From an uncultured Streptococcus sp. (GTDB lineage: Bacteria; Bacillota; Bacilli; Lactobacillales; Streptococcaceae), in the NCBI GenBank assembly GCA_916048145.1, contig CAJZGT010000064.1, forward strand, positions 1-7,475: a stretch of DNA of 7,475 nt, in the 5' to 3' direction. Positions 4,915 through 7,475 of this stretch are shown here, in pieces. The translations under genes were made by a program, and so were the position numbers. The notes beneath the pieces are model-generated. The model was given only the letters and a program-made list of their open reading frames with translations. It searched no databases and was not told where the DNA came from. Within the stretch, counting starts at the first letter, position 1; each line of letters begins with the position of its first letter.

Positions 4915-7386
4915 ATGTCTAACATTCAAAACATGTCCTTGGAGGACATCATGGGAGAGCGTTTTGGTCGCTACTCCAAGTACATCATTCAAGATCGGGC
5001 TTTGCCAGATATTCGTGATGGATTGAAGCCGGTTCAGCGTCGCATTCTTTATTCTATGAATAAGGATGGTAATACCTTTGACAAGAGTTACCGTAAGTCG
5101 GCCAAGTCTGTCGGTAACATCATGGGGAATTTCCACCCACACGGTGACAGTTCTATCTATGATGCCATGGTTCGTATGTCACAGGACTGGAAAAATCGTG
5201 AGATTCTAGTTGAAATGCACGGTAATAACGGTTCTATGGACGGAGATCCACCTGCGGCTATGCGTTATACCGAGGCGCGTTTGTCTGAGATTGCAGGCTA
5301 CCTTCTTCAGGATATCGATAAAAAGACCGTTTCTTTTGCTTGGAACTTTGACGATACGGAGAAAGAGCCGACAGTCTTGCCAGCAGCCTTTCCAAATCTT
5401 TTGGTCAATGGTTCGACTGGTATTTCGGCTGGATATGCCACAGACATTCCTCCCCATAATTTGGCTGAGGTCATTGATGCGGCGGTTTACATGATTGACC
5501 ATCCAACGGCCAAAGTTGAAAAACTCATGGAATTCTTGCCTGGGCCAGATTTCCCTACAGGAGGAATCATCCAAGGACGTGATGAAATCAAGAAAGCTTA
5601 TGAAACCGGAAAAGGGCGCGTGGTTGTTCGTTCCAAGACCGAAATTGAAAAGCTAAAAGGTGGTAAGGAACAAATTGTTGTCACGGAGATTCCCTATGAG
5701 ATTAATAAGGCCAATCTAGTCAAGAAAATCGATGAAGTCCGTGTCAATAACAAGGTAGCTGGTATTGCTGAAGTTCGCGATGAGTCTGACCGTGACGGTC
5801 TTCGTATCGCTATTGAGCTGAAAAAAGATGCTAATACGGAGCTTGTTCTTAACTATCTATTTAAGTACACCGATCTACAAATCAACTACAACTTTAATAT
5901 GGTGGCGATTGACAATTTCACGCCTCGTCAGGTCGGGATTGTCCCAATCTTGTCTAGCTATATTGCCCACCGTCGTGAAGTTATTTTGGCACGTTCCCGC
6001 TTTGACAAGGAAAAGGTTGAGAAACGTCTCCATATCGTCGAAGGTTTGATTCGCGTGATTTCGATTTTGGATGAAGTTATTGCCCTTATCCGTGCTTCTG
6101 AGAATAAGGTTGATGCTAAGGAAAATCTTAAGGTCAGCTATGATTTCACAGAGGAGCAAGCAGAGGCTATCGTCACTTTGCAGCTCTATCGTTTGACCAA
6201 TACAGACGTAGTTGTTTTGCAGGAAGAAGAAGCAGAACTTCGTGAAAAGATTGCTATGCTGGCGGCTATTATCGGTGATGAACGGACCATGTATAATCTC
6301 ATGAAGAAAGAACTTCGTGAGGTCAAGAAGAAATTTGCGACACCACGCTTGAGTGCTTTAGAAGATACTGCGAAAGCAATCGAGATTGATACAGCTAGTC
6401 TGATTGCCGAGGAAGATACCTACGTTAGCGTGACTAAGGCTGGCTACATTAAACGTACTAGCCCACGTTCTTTTGCAGCTTCAACGCTAGAGGAAATTGG
6501 CAAGCGTGATGATGACCGTTTGATCTTTGTACAAGCTGTCAAGACAACCCAGCATCTCTTGATGTTCACGACTCTTGGAAATGTCATTTATCGACCAATC
6601 CATGAATTAGCAGATATTCGTTGGAAGGATATCGGTGAGCATCTGAGTCAGACCATTACAAACTTCGAAACTAATGAAGAAATCCTCTATGTGGAAGTCG
6701 TAGATCAGTTTGATGATGCCACAACCTACTTTACTGCCACTCGTCTCGGTCAAATCAAACGGGTAGAACGCAAAGAATTCTCTCCATGGCGAACCTACAA
6801 GTCTAAGTCTGTCAAGTATGTTAAGCTCAAAGACGATACAGACCAGATTGTAGCAGTGGCTCCGATTAAACTAGATGATGTTCTTTTGATTAGCCAAAAT
6901 GGTTATGCCCTTCGTTTCAATATCGAAGAGGTTCCAGTTGTCGGTGCTAAGGCTGCAGGTGTCAAAGCTATGAACCTGAAAGCAGATGATATCCTCCAAT
7001 CCGCCTTTATCTGTAACACCTCATCCTTCTACCTTTTGACTCAACGTGGAAGCTTGAAACGTGTTTCTATTGATGAAATTCCAGCAACCAGCCGTGCTAA
7101 ACGCGGACTACAAGTCTTGCGTGAGCTAAAAAATAAACCGCATCGTGTCTTCTTAGCAGGAGCAGTTGCAGAACAAGGCTTTATTGGTGATCTCTTCAGT
7201 ACAGATGTGGTAGAGAACGACCAAACTCTGCTTGTCCAATCCAACAAAGGAACAATCTATCAAAGCCGATTGCAAGACTTGAACTTGTCAGAACGCACTA
7301 GCAACGGAAGCTTCATTTCTGACACGATTTCAGATGAAGAAGTTTTTGACGCTTATCTTAAAGAAGTATTTACAGAAACTAAATAA
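4915..7386 (+). CDS. parC: DNA topoisomerase IV subunit A (ParC)
   Basis: ParC cuts and rejoins DNA through a tyrosyl phosphodiester and, with ParE, decatenates chromosomes; it is the usual first fluoroquinolone target in this group. The 823-aa protein has full length. The winged-helix cleavage domain contains LPDIRDGLKPVQRRILY (30-46), HPHGDSSIYDAM (74-85) and AAMRYTEARL (114-123) with catalytic Y118. The tower and coiled-coil regions follow to about residue 490. The rest is the DNA-wrapping beta-pinwheel with its repeated blades (for example TKAGYIKRT near 505 and TQRGSLKRV near 706). No canonical GyrA box (QRRGGKG) is present, which supports ParC over GyrA. Residues S79, S80 and D83 are wild type, so classical ParC quinolone-resistance mutations are absent. 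G52, D91 and D135 differ from the common pneumococcal residues and are typical of viridans alleles. The ATG start has a weak AAGAGA ribosome-binding site, and the gene ends at a strong terminator. Confidence 0.98.
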   Translation: MSNIQNMSLEDIMGERFGRYSKYIIQDRALPDIRDGLKPVQRRILYSMNKDGNTFDKSYRKSAKSVGNIMGNFHPHGDSSIYDAMVRMSQDWKNREILVEMHGNNGSMDGDPPAAMRYTEARLSEIAGYLLQDIDKKTVSFAWNFDDTEKEPTVLPAAFPNLLVNGSTGISAGYATDIPPHNLAEVIDAAVYMIDHPTAKVEKLMEFLPGPDFPTGGIIQGRDEIKKAYETGKGRVVVRSKTEIEKLKGGKEQIVVTEIPYEINKANLVKKIDEVRVNNKVAGIAEVRDESDRDGLRIAIELKKDANTELVLNYLFKYTDLQINYNFNMVAIDNFTPRQVGIVPILSSYIAHRREVILARSRFDKEKVEKRLHIVEGLIRVISILDEVIALIRASENKVDAKENLKVSYDFTEEQAEAIVTLQLYRLTNTDVVVLQEEEAELREKIAMLAAIIGDERTMYNLMKKELREVKKKFATPRLSALEDTAKAIEIDTASLIAEEDTYVSVTKAGYIKRTSPRSFAASTLEEIGKRDDDRLIFVQAVKTTQHLLMFTTLGNVIYRPIHELADIRWKDIGEHLSQTITNFETNEEILYVEVVDQFDDATTYFTATRLGQIKRVERKEFSPWRTYKSKSVKYVKLKDDTDQIVAVAPIKLDDVLLISQNGYALRFNIEEVPVVGAKAAGVKAMNLKADDILQSAFICNTSSFYLLTQRGSLKRVSIDEIPATSRAKRGLQVLRELKNKPHRVFLAGAVAEQGFIGDLFSTDVVENDQTLLVQSNKGTIYQSRLQDLNLSERTSNGSFISDTISDEEVFDAYLKEVFTETK

Positions 7387-7394
7387 GTGAAATG

Positions 7395-7425
7395 AAGAAT
7401 CAGTTCTAAGAGCTGGTTCTTTTTT
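7395..7425 (+). terminator. Intrinsic terminator of parC
   Basis: AAGAATCAG (7395-7403) pairs with CTGGTTCTT (7413-7421) with one G-U wobble. Up to three more pairs can form inside, closing on TAA. A run of six Ts (7420-7425) follows directly. The structure begins nine bases after the parC stop and should end the parE-ant-parC transcript, insulating the next gene. Confidence 0.85.
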
Positions 7426-7433
7426 ATTGAAGA

Positions 7434-7448
7434 AATTTTCTGAAAATT
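7434..7448. promoter_or_regulatory. Perfect CodY-binding box upstream of the next (off-window) gene
   Basis: AATTTTCTGAAAATT matches the low-GC Gram-positive CodY consensus AATTTTCWGAAAATT at all 15 positions. CodY represses amino-acid metabolism genes when branched-chain amino acids (and in some species GTP) are plentiful. The box lies nine bases past the parC terminator, in the expected promoter region of the following gene. It would fall between a possible -35 (TTGAAG, 7427-7432) and -10 (CAAAAT, 7450-7455; or TATACT, 7455-7460), where binding should block RNA polymerase. In pneumococci the gene after parC is ilvE (branched-chain aminotransferase), a known CodY target; it is not visible here, so the link is inferred. 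Confidence 0.8.
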
Positions 7449-7475
7449 ACAAAATATACTTGCTATTTTAGAAAA

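Noticed and set aside
5206..5574. Open frame of 122 codons on the minus strand within parC
   Set aside because: It is fully antisense to the conserved ParC cleavage domain. The translation is low in complexity and lacks any family signature.
848..7386. Fluoroquinolone-resistance substitutions in parE or parC
   Set aside because: The codons at ParE 435 and 474 and ParC 79 and 83 read D, E, S and D, the sensitive residues, so there is no sign of resistance.

Overview
The window is a chromosomal segment of a mitis-group streptococcus (Streptococcus mitis, S. oralis, or S. pneumoniae with a mosaic locus). The evidence is the gene order plsY / parE / accessory genes / parC. ParE (647 aa) and ParC (823 aa) have the lengths I recall for the pneumococcal proteins, and the quinolone-region residues fall on the usual pneumococcal numbering (ParE D435 and E474; ParC S79 and D83). 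The species call is by recognition, not by a database search.

Layout, left to right. Positions 4-55 hold an imperfect hairpin that may be an insertion-sequence relic. plsY, the membrane acyltransferase that starts phospholipid synthesis, occupies 71-712 on the minus strand. A 135-bp divergent intergenic region (713-847) carries a plsY promoter so close to the start codon that its mRNA may be leaderless. The same region carries a sigma-A-type promoter for parE, with a perfect 12-bp palindrome over its -35 element. parE (848-2791, GTG start) encodes the ATPase/TOPRIM subunit of topoisomerase IV. Three accessory genes follow on the same strand: a DUF1232 membrane protein (2846-3241), an ANT(6)-type aminoglycoside nucleotidyltransferase (3314-4147) with its own extended -10 promoter, and a CPBP-family intramembrane protease (4128-4862) whose start overlaps the end of the nucleotidyltransferase gene. 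parC (4915-7386) encodes the DNA-breaking subunit and ends at a clear intrinsic terminator (7395-7425). The last 40 bases hold a perfect 15-base CodY box (7434-7448), most likely the operator of the next gene, expected to be ilvE but outside the window.

Function. parE and parC together make topoisomerase IV (ParC2ParE2), which decatenates replicated chromosomes and is a fluoroquinolone target. All the resistance positions I can check are wild type. About 2.1 kb of accessory DNA separates the two subunit genes. A nucleotidyltransferase ('ant') gene between parE and parC is a known marker of viridans-streptococcal DNA, and ParC residues G52, D91 and D135 agree with that origin.

Most of the window is conserved housekeeping sequence. 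I see no wholly new system. The points most worth a second look are the CodY site, the possible leaderless plsY transcript, the parE -35 palindrome, the coupled ant-CPBP pair and the left-edge hairpin.
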